Shown here piece after piece: positions 24,261 to 31,429 of a DNA stretch of 40,984 nt. The notes under the pieces were generated by a model, which was not told the origin of the DNA, ran no database searches, and saw only the letters and a list, made by a program, of their open reading frames with translations. This DNA is from Caenibius sp964466155 (GTDB lineage: Bacteria > Pseudomonadota > Alphaproteobacteria > Sphingomonadales > Sphingomonadaceae): assembly GCA_964466155.1 (NCBI GenBank), contig CAYXMY010000013.1, positions 1 to 40,984 of the forward strand, read 5' to 3'. Every line of letters starts with the position of its first letter. Within the stretch, counting starts at the first letter, position 1. Both the position numbers and the translations under genes were made by a program.

Positions 24261-25430
24261 TCAATCCTGCACCCCCAGCATCATCTTGCCGAGATTGACC
24301 GCCTGCGGCGCGGGCATGTTGGAGGCATGCTGGCCGATCACCAGGATATCGGTGTAGATGCCCGCCAGTGGTTGATCCATGCGGATGCCGTTGGCGCCCG
24401 CTGCCCGCAACAGATCCAGCGCGACTTCCTGGCAGCGATGCGGCACGTTGGTGCTCTTGAGCATCAGCAGCGTCATCTCCTCCATATCGATCCGGCGGCC
24501 TTCCTCCCCGATCCGGCGCATCTGCGCGAGATCGTGGCGCATGACCGCCTTCATCTCTTCCGCCGCCGCCTTCGCCCGGCCCAGCGCTTCCTGCACACGC
24601 GGATCGCGCGCCACCCGTTCGCTCAACACGTTGTAGCGGTTGGCGGTATAGCCGCAGAAATGCTCAATCATCGTTTCCAACCCGCCCAGCGCAGCGCTGG
24701 AGACCGAGCGCACGAACAACGGCAGGAACGGCGCGCGGAACAGCGGCCCGGTGTTGAGCGCCGTGCCCGGATGCGCGGCGGCATCGAAAATCGGGAAGCG
24801 CTGCACCCGGTAATCAGGCACGAAGGCATCGACCACTTCGATATCCTTGCTGCCCGATCCCTGCAGCCCGACCACGTTCCACGTATCGACCACTTTCGCA
24901 TCGCTGCGGGGAATGAGGAACGCATGCATCCGCTGCTGCAGAGGCCCCTCTTCCCCTTCGATTACGCCGCCCAGGAAGTTCCATTCGCAATTGTCGCACC
25001 CGCTGGAAACCGGCCAGCGGCCCGAAAAGCGATAGCCGCCTTCCACCCGCACCGCCGTGCCGTTGGGGGCATAGGGCGAGCCGACCAGCACGCTGCTGTC
25101 CGCGCCCCAGACATCCTGCGCCGCGCGTTCGTCGTAAAAGCCCATGTGAAACGCATGGACCCCGATCACCCCATAGACGAACCCCATGCTGGCATCGCCG
25201 CGCCCGAGCGTGAGCAGCACTTCGCCGAACACGTCCGGGCTCATTTCATAACCGCCGTAGCGGCGCGGCTGGATCACCCGGAACAGGCCCGCTTCCTTCA
25301 CCCGGGCGATGGTTTCCGGCAGGATACGCCGCGCCTCCCGATGCTTGGGCGCCTGTTCGCGCAGGAACGGCACCAGCGCTTCAGCCCGCGCAATCACCTC
25401 TGCCGCCGTCGGAATTTCGTAGTCCGCCAT
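24261..25430 (-). CDS. Flavin-dependent monooxygenase/acyl-CoA-dehydrogenase-fold protein, HsaA-like
   Basis: A 389-residue protein of the acyl-CoA dehydrogenase fold. It carries RVIQPRRYGGYEMSPDVF and GRGDASMGFVYGVIGVH in the N-terminal domain, RFSGRWPVSSGCDNCEWNFLGG in the middle and a C-terminal helical domain. This pattern matches the group D flavin monooxygenases (HsaA, HpaB/C-like, DszC-like), which use reduced flavin from a partner reductase to hydroxylate aromatic rings. The ACAD catalytic Glu motif is absent. The ATG at 25430 was chosen over a GTG at 25439. No flavin reductase lies in the window. The substrate is unknown; a phenolic intermediate is plausible. Confidence 0.85.
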   Translation of the reverse strand: MADYEIPTAAEVIARAEALVPFLREQAPKHREARRILPETIARVKEAGLFRVIQPRRYGGYEMSPDVFGEVLLTLGRGDASMGFVYGVIGVHAFHMGFYDERAAQDVWGADSSVLVGSPYAPNGTAVRVEGGYRFSGRWPVSSGCDNCEWNFLGGVIEGEEGPLQQRMHAFLIPRSDAKVVDTWNVVGLQGSGSKDIEVVDAFVPDYRVQRFPIFDAAAHPGTALNTGPLFRAPFLPLFVRSVSSAALGGLETMIEHFCGYTANRYNVLSERVARDPRVQEALGRAKAAAEEMKAVMRHDLAQMRRIGEEGRRIDMEEMTLLMLKSTNVPHRCQEVALDLLRAAGANGIRMDQPLAGIYTDILVIGQHASNMPAPQAVNLGKMMLGVQD

Positions 25431-25723
25431 AATCCCCACTTTCTGATTTCCGTTCTTTTATGGAGGCGTAGCGGCAAGTGCCGTTTCCCCTCTCCCTCAG
25501 GCAGGATGCGTCAGCGTTTGCTCACAATCAAGATGCAAAGGCGGGTGCATACACCGTGAGCCGGTTGACACAGAACCGCCCGAAAGTGTGCCCGGCATAC
25601 GTTCTCCGGCGCGACGGAAGAAGTCATAAATACAGTACAAGATTCTGAAATATAAACATATTACTCTATCGCCCGCATCATGCGCGCGAACATCGCCCAT
25701 GCCCTGTGTGTGACTTTTCGCAC

Positions 25724-25739
25724 CGGTATCCTGATACCG
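25724..25739. promoter_or_regulatory. 16-bp palindrome in the long intergenic region
   Basis: CGGTATC and GATACCG are perfect 7-bp arms around CT. It sits about 295 bp upstream of the flavin enzyme gene. It resembles a LacI-type or repressor operator in symmetry, but no regulator is adjacent. Confidence 0.35.
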
Positions 25740-25877
25740 CCAAACCAACGTTCCACCGCGAGGCGCGCTGGCGGAAAGGAAGCAAGGGGCAGGATTTCGG
25801 CGCTTGTCATCGCACAGGGTAAGCCACATTTCGCGCATGTAGGAAAGGCCTATCCCATGGATGCGGTACGCCCCCAA

Positions 25878-25976
25878 ACGTCATGCCGAACCCGGTTCCA
25901 CATCCACCTTGCCCCGCGCACGGTTATCCGATCCAGAGAGATGGACCCTGAACCAAGTTCCGGAGGTATAGTGACA
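25878..25976. repeat. Degenerate REP-like inverted repeat
   Basis: The left arm (GTCATGCCGAACCCGGTTC, from 25880) and right arm (CCTGAACCAAGTTCCGG, from 25947) each contain a GAAC-N3-GTTC core. The right arm shares the 14-mer CCTGAACCAAGTTC (25947-25960) with the hairpin at 27774-27812. Similar GTCATCCTGAAC repeats are widespread in sphingomonad genomes. Confidence 0.5.
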
Positions 25977-26050
25977 GGTGCAAAAAACTAAGGATGACCA
26001 TAAAGTGCTTTCTTGCAGTGGAAAGCAGACTGTCCGGACACGCCAACTTA

Positions 26051-26063
26051 GCGGACATTGGGG
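26051..26063. repeat. TGTCCGC-family repeat, inverted copy 1
   Basis: GCGGACATTGGGG is the inverse of the TGTCCGC...CCCCAA copies at 26797, 27094 and 27684. TGTCCGGACA (26031-26040) just upstream is a perfect 10-bp palindrome of the same theme. Confidence 0.5.
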
Positions 26064-26083
26064 CATGGCAACTCGATCGATAA

Positions 26084-26746
26084 TTACGACTGCATAGCTT
26101 TCTTGCAGAGGTGATATTCGTTCAGACCTTTTTGCCAAAGTTTTGGGACATGGGCACGTAATGCATGCCAGCGGCCGATTTCACTCCTTAAAGTGATACA
26201 ATACGGCTGATTATCAAACTTCCACAACGAAAGAGGGGGGCGGATCACCACCAAATCGTCAAATAAACCAGAAGTAGCCCTGACAGTTATTTCACGGCCG
26301 TCAGCTGATGACATTAAGTGAACGGATGTCCCTGACTTTCCCGAGACAAGACCTGTGATCCTTAGTTCAATCGGACGACTAACAGATTCGTGTCCACTGA
26401 ACGCCGCTAGTTCAAAAGCCCACCTGCCGAGATAAGAAGCGATAACCACCCCAAAAACTACGCAAGCGGTGAAATAAAACGCTTCTTTTACAATCTTTAA
26501 TTTTGACATTGGGGCAGTGTTTGTGAGTATCCAGACCTTTCGCCCGACAGAAATTCCCAAGATAAAACCAGCTGCATAAGATATCAATCTTAAATACTCT
26601 GGTTCCTGTCGCAAAAGAACAGTCCCGCCGTCAAATATCTCTCGGAGAAAAATGAGCGCTAATAGAATTAGCACTGTCCAGGAAGGGGAGCGGCGACTGG
26701 CCTTCTGAGTACCTAGATTATCGATATAAGCTCCACTCTCTCCCAT
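26084..26746 (-). CDS. Three-helix membrane protein of unknown function
   Basis: A 220-residue protein. Predicted membrane helices by inspection are about residues 22-38 (WTVLILLALIFL), 54-74 (LISYAAGFILGISVG) and 90-108 (FTACVVFGVVIASYLG). A soluble, beta-rich domain of about 100 residues follows. I do not recognise the family. Codon use and base composition are visibly more AT-rich than in the surrounding genes, which suggests horizontal acquisition. ATG 26746 has a G-run directly upstream. It is bracketed by inverted TGTCCGC-type repeats (26051 and 26797). Confidence 0.65.
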   Translation of the reverse strand: MGESGAYIDNLGTQKASRRSPSWTVLILLALIFLREIFDGGTVLLRQEPEYLRLISYAAGFILGISVGRKVWILTNTAPMSKLKIVKEAFYFTACVVFGVVIASYLGRWAFELAAFSGHESVSRPIELRITGLVSGKSGTSVHLMSSADGREITVRATSGLFDDLVVIRPPLSLWKFDNQPYCITLRSEIGRWHALRAHVPKLWQKGLNEYHLCKKAMQS

Positions 26747-26796
26747 GTCCCCCCCGTTTTATACGAATGCGCTCGTAGCATATCTGAGATTGCGTG

Positions 26797-26813
26797 TGTC
26801 CGCTTCCCCCAAC
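26797..26813. repeat. TGTCCGC-family repeat, direct copy 1
   Basis: TGTCCGCTTCCCCCAAC. The same sequence recurs at 27684-27700 with one change at the first base, and with small changes at 27094-27110. Confidence 0.6.
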
Positions 26814-26823
26814 AAAGCGGCCA

Positions 26824-27057
26824 TTACGCTTTGGCCTGACCTTTTCTTGGCAGGAAGTTCTCGCGCGTGATGTCGAGGTTCGTCCAACGAGGAAACTCAG
26901 CCCATCCGGCAGTCGGCCCCTGAACGACAAATGCTCGCAAACTAACCTGACCACCCAGAGGCCTAAGGTCGTAGGGTTCAGCAACGTAGCGTGCATCATC
27001 GACATCGAATTTAACGATGAGATGCAGCCTTATGGCGTCGAAAATATCAAGGTCCAT
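26824..27057 (-). CDS. Small WYL-domain-like protein
   Basis: A 77-residue protein. ARYVAEPYDLRPLGGQVSL followed by RAFVVQGPTAGWAEFP matches the core of a stand-alone WYL-like (SH3-type) module, in which a ligand or nucleic-acid binding barrel ends with a GW-x-FR-type strand. Here the usual FRLD reads FPRW. There is no HTH domain. The frame is open upstream to 27303, but MDLDIFDAIRLHLIVKF at 27057 is the family-like start, and the next upstream ATG (27102) falls inside a repeat. It may be a real small gene or a remnant. Function is unknown. Confidence 0.5.
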   Translation of the reverse strand: MDLDIFDAIRLHLIVKFDVDDARYVAEPYDLRPLGGQVSLRAFVVQGPTAGWAEFPRWTNLDITRENFLPRKGQAKA

Positions 27058-27091
27058 TCGGACGGAATGTGGCTCACACGGGCGCCATGTC

Positions 27092-27157
27092 AATGTCCGC
27101 ATTCCCCAACGCACCTGCCCAAACCGGCTCGTTTGCAAGGCCAAGATTGCGGACATT
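27092..27157. repeat. Paired TGTCCGC-family inverted repeat
   Basis: AATGTCCGCA (27092-27101) and TGCGGACATT (27148-27157) are perfect 10-bp inverted arms 46 bp apart. The left arm extends into TTCCCCAAC as in the other copies. A complete two-ended REP-like unit between the WYL-like and STM3941-like genes. Confidence 0.65.
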
Positions 27158-27182
27158 CGCCTTGGCACTATACCTTGGGTAG

Positions 27183-27683
27183 ATGAACGATTTTGTTGCT
27201 CATACTTCACGATGGCGAACGGCATTGCTCGTCGCGGCGTCGCTAGGCTTTGTTGCGATAGGCATTTGGATGGTAGGCTTGCTGGGGCCAGTGCCTGTGT
27301 CACGACGGATGGGTCCGATGATGACCCAGTTTTGGGGCTGGTGCAGCATTCTTTTCTTCGGGTTATGCGCTGTAGCTGGCGTAAAGCTGTGGTGGGCTAA
27401 CGCTGAGCGTCTGCGTATCAACAGGTCGGGCATTTGGTGGAACGATCTGGCCATACCTTGGGATGAGATCACTAACGTCACGGAATGGCGATATAAAGGC
27501 ACCAAGGTCATTGTACTACATTTGCGTGATCCGGCACGCTTCCTCAGCAAGGGACTCGCCAGATTAGGAGGCCACGCAAGTCGCAAGCTGTCAGGTGGCG
27601 ATATCGGTATCACATTGACCGGAACTGACCGTAAGTTCCACGAAGCAACATCGGCAATCGCATTGTTCAGGCCGAATCAGTAG
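27183..27683 (+). CDS. STM3941-like membrane protein
   Basis: A 166-residue protein with two N-terminal membrane helices (about residues 13-34, LLVAASLGFVAIGIWMVGLL, and 47-66, FWGWCSILFFGLCAVAGV). A PH-like beta domain follows, with LRINRSGIWWNDLAIPWDEI and TKVIVLHLRDPARF. This is the arrangement of the STM3941 family, whose role is unknown. The gene is divergent from the WYL-like gene and lower in G+C than its surroundings. No good ribosome site is visible before ATG 27183. Confidence 0.7.
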   Translation: MNDFVAHTSRWRTALLVAASLGFVAIGIWMVGLLGPVPVSRRMGPMMTQFWGWCSILFFGLCAVAGVKLWWANAERLRINRSGIWWNDLAIPWDEITNVTEWRYKGTKVIVLHLRDPARFLSKGLARLGGHASRKLSGGDIGITLTGTDRKFHEATSAIALFRPNQ

Positions 27684-27700
27684 CGTCCGCTTCCCCCAAC
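27684..27700. repeat. TGTCCGC-family repeat, direct copy 3
   Basis: CGTCCGCTTCCCCCAAC begins right after the stop codon of the STM3941-like gene, matching 16 of 17 bases of the copy at 26797-26813. Confidence 0.6.
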
Positions 27701-27773
27701 GTTTCAGCCTAAATGAACACTTCTGCGACGTTCCAGACATCGATAGCGTGTGAAGACCTGCTGTTACTCCACC

Positions 27774-27812
27774 CCCGTCGTCATCCTGAACCAAGTTCAG
27801 CATGACGACGGG
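27774..27812. repeat. REP-like hairpin downstream of the AhpD-like gene
   Basis: Two 17-bp arms (27774-27790 and 27796-27812) pair with one mismatch around loop CCAAG; the outer part is CCCGTCGTCAT/ATGACGACGGG. It shares CCTGAACCAAGTTC with 25947-25960. It may also terminate the convergent transcripts. Confidence 0.65.
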
Positions 27813-27828
27813 AATGAGGCCGAGCGCC

Positions 27829-28356
27829 TTAGCCCGTTGCGATCGCTACCGGCACTTCCATGATCGGCAGCGGGTCTTCGGGCATGCCGCCGTTGCTGAC
27901 GGCCCCGCGCGAGGTGAAATTGTACGTCATCAACGCAACCATCATCGAGGCGATTTCATCGTCGTTGAATTCCGCCGCGATCCGCGCCGCGGTGTCTTCG
28001 TCCACGCCCGCCGGAAAGCCGAGATAGCCATCGGCCAGCGCAATCGCCGCTTTTTCGCGCGATGAAAGATCGCTGTTCTGGTAATCGTCGCCGATCATTT
28101 CCGCGCGTTCCTCAGTCAGCCCATCGGCCCGCGCGACATCGTAGCGCACCGATTTGCAGAACACGCAATTAACCGTGCGCGCATTGCGCAGGCGCAGGAT
28201 TTCCAGCAGCGACGGCGCAACGAGGCTGTCGTTCCAGACATGGCCGTTGAGCGTAATGATTTCCGATACCGTGCCGGGCACATGGCCCATCATGCTGTCG
28301 CGGATGACATTGCCGGTGTCGGTGCCGGGGCCGGTGACGCGTGGTTTACTGGACAT
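27829..28356 (-). CDS. Carboxymuconolactone decarboxylase/AhpD-like protein with CxxC
   Basis: A 175-residue helical protein of the CMD/AhpD superfamily. RNARTVNCVFCKSVRYDVA places the redox pair Cys64 and Cys67 in the usual helix, and GLTEERAEMIGDDYQNSDLSSREKAAIALAD is the typical following segment. Such proteins act as thiol peroxidase-like reductases or decarboxylases. The usual His two or three residues after the second Cys is replaced (CKSVRYD), so activity is uncertain. ATG 28356 has GGAG 7 nt upstream and overlaps the end of the upstream gene by 11 bp, so the two are translationally coupled. Confidence 0.83.
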   Translation of the reverse strand: MSSKPRVTGPGTDTGNVIRDSMMGHVPGTVSEIITLNGHVWNDSLVAPSLLEILRLRNARTVNCVFCKSVRYDVARADGLTEERAEMIGDDYQNSDLSSREKAAIALADGYLGFPAGVDEDTAARIAAEFNDDEIASMMVALMTYNFTSRGAVSNGGMPEDPLPIMEVPVAIATG

Positions 28357-28843
28357 GGGCAAGCTCCCCCCGATTGGTGCGATAGGCCTGCATGCCGCGC
28401 AGGCAGCGGGCGGTGCGGATGCGGCCGTCGATCACGCCCAGCCCTTCGATCAGCAGGACAAGGCCGGGATCGCCGTAATGCGCCTTCACCGCATCGGCCG
28501 GTTCATCGGGGATTGAGGAAGCATCCATCCAGTAATATTCGGCGAACAGCAGCACCGCCTTTTCGCCTTCGCTGAGCGCATCGCTGTCATGCGCCTTGTC
28601 TTCCAACACGAGACGGCGCAGCGCCTCCGTACCGGCACGGCTGCCGCCGAGCGGATTGACGGCGGCCATTTCCGCTTCGTCCCGATGGAGGCGGGCGAAC
28701 GTCAGGCGGCACAGTTCCAGCAGCCCTTCGGGCAGTTGTTCCTGTTGCCACATGCTGGCCGACAGGCGGGCGAAGCTTTCCGCCGCCGGGCCGGCGCGCG
28801 CAAGCGCCTCGTCCAGCGTCAGACTCGTCAGGGGGTGGGGCAT
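28346..28843 (-). CDS. AhpD/CMD-like protein without the CxxC pair
   Basis: A 165-residue helical protein. LPEGLLELCRLTFARLHRDEAEM occupies the place of the CxxC helix but has a single Cys, and LSEGEKAVLLFAEYYWMDASSIPDE matches the CMD-type second half seen in the downstream gene. I read it as a degenerate partner of the 27829-28356 protein, perhaps forming a heteromer. AGGAG lies 7 nt before ATG 28843. It is the first gene of the pair, 28 bp after the TetR gene's stop on the same strand. Confidence 0.72.
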   Translation of the reverse strand: MPHPLTSLTLDEALARAGPAAESFARLSASMWQQEQLPEGLLELCRLTFARLHRDEAEMAAVNPLGGSRAGTEALRRLVLEDKAHDSDALSEGEKAVLLFAEYYWMDASSIPDEPADAVKAHYGDPGLVLLIEGLGVIDGRIRTARCLRGMQAYRTNRGELAHVQ

Positions 28844-28870
28844 CCTCGATCTCCTTCGTGGTTTATGCAG

Positions 28871-29476
28871 TCATTGCGGGGTCATGGGGGCAAGGGTGAG
28901 ACGCATCGTCTGCGCCAGGTCCTGCGGCATCGCACCGATGCGGGAGGATACGCTGAGGCCCTGGCCGGTGACGCGCAGCCAGCGGGCGGTGATCTGCGGA
29001 TCGAGATCGCCCCGGATCGAACCGTGTGCCTGCCCACGCCGGATCAGACCGGCAAAGCCTTCCTCTATCCGGGCGTAATAGGCATCCAGCAAGGCCGCGA
29101 CATCGGGATCGGTGCGGCCCAGTTCGATAGCGGTGTTGACGAGGAAACAGCCCCGATGATCGAAACCTTGTGGCGCATCGCCGCCGATCTCATGAGCACC
29201 GCCGATTCGTTCGAAATAGGCCAGCAGATCGTCCAGCCCAGCCCCGCTTTCCAGCAGGGCCACGTAAGCGGCAGCCACTTCTTCGATATAACGGCGCAAG
29301 GCTTCCAGAAACAGGCCACGCTTGCCGCCGAAGCGCTTGTAAAGGCTATGGCGGTTGAGGCCGGATGCCTGCGTCAGCCGCTCCACATCGCTGAGCGCGA
29401 AACCGCGCGCCCAGAATTCGGCCATGGCCCCGTCCACCACCGCATCGCGCTCATATCTGACCGGACGGCCCGCCAT
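28871..29476 (-). CDS. TetR-family transcriptional regulator
   Basis: A 201-residue regulator. The helix-turn-helix is DVERLTQASGLNRHSLYKRFGGK (in two parts, residues about 29-52), followed by RGLFLEALRRYIEEV at the domain junction. The C-terminal domain contains CFLVNTAIELGRTDPDVAALLD, typical of TetR proteins related to NemR/AcuR groups. A Cys in this segment could be a redox or electrophile sensor. It is divergent from the deacylase gene, with a perfect 20-bp palindrome between them, and upstream of the twin AhpD-like genes, which it likely also controls. Confidence 0.9.
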   Translation of the reverse strand: MAGRPVRYERDAVVDGAMAEFWARGFALSDVERLTQASGLNRHSLYKRFGGKRGLFLEALRRYIEEVAAAYVALLESGAGLDDLLAYFERIGGAHEIGGDAPQGFDHRGCFLVNTAIELGRTDPDVAALLDAYYARIEEGFAGLIRRGQAHGSIRGDLDPQITARWLRVTGQGLSVSSRIGAMPQDLAQTMRLTLAPMTPQ

Positions 29477-29500
29477 TGCGCCAAATTGCCTCTCACCAAT

Positions 29501-29520
29501 TACAGAATATATATTCTGTA
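29501..29520. promoter_or_regulatory. Perfect 20-bp palindrome, TetR operator candidate
   Basis: TACAGAATATATATTCTGTA is a perfect palindrome 24 bp before the TetR start. On the plus strand it runs into TATAAT (29519-29524), a consensus-like -10 box, so binding would block transcription towards the deacylase gene as well as tetR. Confidence 0.75.
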
Positions 29521-29656
29521 TAATGAATCGCGAGCATGGACAAGCACGAATTTTCGGGAAGCCAAGAAACAGAAAGTATGATAAAAAGCCATTGTGCGGT
29601 TGATTTTCCGCCTATAAACTACGCAAACAGACATAATTTTAAGAGGATTGCGCATT

Positions 29657-31402
29657 ATGCGCTTTGACACGGTTATTCGCGGCGGAACCATCGTCGATGG
29701 CAGCGGGCAGGAACCCTTCGCCGCCGATATCGCGATCAAGGACGGGCGCATCGCCACCATCGGCCGGATCGACGGCGAGGCGGAACAGACTATCGACGCC
29801 ACCGGCAAGCTGGTGACGCCCGGCTTCGTCGATATCCACACCCATTACGATGGGCAGATCACGTGGGAAAACCGGATGCGCCCCTCCTCCGATCACGGGG
29901 TGACGACAGTGGTCATGGGCAATTGCGGGGTCGGCTTCGCCCCCTGCCGCCCGGACCAGCGCGACATGCTGGTGGAAGTGATGGAAGGGGTGGAAGACAT
30001 TCCCGAAGTGGTGATGACCGAAGGCCTGCCGTGGAATTGGGAAAGCTTCCCCGATTATCTCGACGTGCTCTCCGGGCGGCAGGCGGATGTCGACTTCGCC
30101 GCCCAGATCCCCCATTCCCCGGTGCGCGTCTATGTCATGGGCGAACGCGGCGCCGCGCGCGCAGCGGCGACGGCTGACGAATTGCAGCAGATGCGCGGCA
30201 TCGTGCACGAAGCGGTGGCGGCGGGCGCGCTGGGCGTCACCACATCGCGCAACCACGGGCACCGCACGGTGGCGGGCGAACTGGCCCCCTCCGTGGATGC
30301 CGACCGCAAGGAACTGCTCGCGCTGGCGCAGGGGCTGGCCGATGCGGGCACGGGCGTGTTTCAGATGATCCCCAATTCCCATTATGGCGACGATCCGCAG
30401 GCCGACATGGCACTGTTCGAGGATATCGTCGCCACATCGGGGCGGCCGCTGTCGTTCAGCCTGTTGCAGAAGAAGTTCCAGCGCGATCTGCCCGAAACCA
30501 TGCTGGCCATGCTGCGGGACTACAACCGCGACGCAAAAATCCCGATCCGCGCGCAGGTTTTCCCCCGGCCCATCGGGATGCTGTTCGGGCTGGAACTGTC
30601 ATTCCACCCGTTCCGTTTCCACCCCAGCTTCCAGCCGCTGGCCGATCTGCCGCTGCCCGAAAAGGTCGCCGCCTTGCGCGATCCGGACCTGCGCGCGCGG
30701 CTGTTCGCCGAAACGCCGGTAACGGACAACCCGCTTTACATGATGCTGGCCAGCGACATGGCCGATCTCTACCCGATGGGCGATCCCCCCAATTACGAAC
30801 CCCCTGCCGAAACCCGCCTGGGCGCACAGGCCGAACGCGAAGGGCGCAACGTGGCCGAACTGGCGCTGGACGCACTGCTCGAACGGGATGGGCGCGGGCT
30901 GTTGATGATGCCGTCCTCCAACTATGTCGACGGCAACCTCGACATGGTGCGGCTGATGATCGCCGATCCCAACACCATTATCGCGCTGGGCGATGGCGGC
31001 GCGCATTACAGCCTGATCTGCGATTCCAGCTTCCCCACCTTCATGCTCACCCACTGGGTGCGCGACCGGGCGGAAGGACGGCTGCCGCTGGCCTGGGCCG
31101 TGCGGCAACTTTCGCACGAACCCGCCCGCACCGTGGGGCTGGATGACCGGGGCCTGTTGAAGCCGGGATACAAGGCCGATCTCAACGTGATCGATCCCGA
31201 AACGCTGGAACTGCCCGCACCGACCATCGTCTACGATCTGCCCGCAGGCGGGCGGCGGCTGGTGCAGCACGCGCGCGGTTACGATCTGACCATGGTCAGC
31301 GGTACGATCACCTATCGCGACGGGGAAGCGACCGGCACCCTGCCCGGCCGCCTGGTGCGCGGCGCGCAAGGCGCCCCAGCGGAGGAGCGGGCAGCGGCCT
31401 GA
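29657..31402 (+). CDS. N-acyl-D-amino-acid deacylase-like amidohydrolase
   Basis: A 581-residue metal-dependent hydrolase of the amidohydrolase_3/D-aminoacylase family. His61 and His63 (VDIHTHYDG) are the first metal ligands, GNCGVGFAPC carries the Cys90 position used as a metal bridge in D-aminoacylases, and GDGGAHYSLICDSSFPTF supplies the late Asp. The C-terminal composite beta-sandwich part (GLLKPGYKADLNVID) is complete. AGAGGA (29642-29647) precedes ATG 29657; a TTG at 29648 is in frame. It would cleave amide bonds of N-acyl-D-amino acids or related compounds. It is divergent from tetR and the AhpD-like pair. Confidence 0.86.
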   Translation: MRFDTVIRGGTIVDGSGQEPFAADIAIKDGRIATIGRIDGEAEQTIDATGKLVTPGFVDIHTHYDGQITWENRMRPSSDHGVTTVVMGNCGVGFAPCRPDQRDMLVEVMEGVEDIPEVVMTEGLPWNWESFPDYLDVLSGRQADVDFAAQIPHSPVRVYVMGERGAARAAATADELQQMRGIVHEAVAAGALGVTTSRNHGHRTVAGELAPSVDADRKELLALAQGLADAGTGVFQMIPNSHYGDDPQADMALFEDIVATSGRPLSFSLLQKKFQRDLPETMLAMLRDYNRDAKIPIRAQVFPRPIGMLFGLELSFHPFRFHPSFQPLADLPLPEKVAALRDPDLRARLFAETPVTDNPLYMMLASDMADLYPMGDPPNYEPPAETRLGAQAEREGRNVAELALDALLERDGRGLLMMPSSNYVDGNLDMVRLMIADPNTIIALGDGGAHYSLICDSSFPTFMLTHWVRDRAEGRLPLAWAVRQLSHEPARTVGLDDRGLLKPGYKADLNVIDPETLELPAPTIVYDLPAGGRRLVQHARGYDLTMVSGTITYRDGEATGTLPGRLVRGAQGAPAEERAAA

Positions 31403-31429
31403 ACCTGCCTTACCCTTCCCCGCCCGCCA

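Larger units (their letters stand above)
25431..26083. other. Long intergenic region, AT-rich promoter side and repeat elements
   Basis: No gene is supported in these 653 bp. It contains an AT-rich stretch at 25625-25670 that probably holds the promoter of the flavin enzyme, a perfect palindrome at 25724-25739, two degenerate REP-like arms (25878-25908 and 25940-25976) and the first TGTCCGC-type repeat (26051-26063). A 126-codon minus-strand open frame here looks non-coding. Confidence 0.5.

Noticed and set aside
25497..25877. 126-codon minus-strand open frame in the long intergenic region
   Set aside because: No ribosome site, no domain, Cys/Arg-rich irregular composition, and it overlaps operator-like palindromes.
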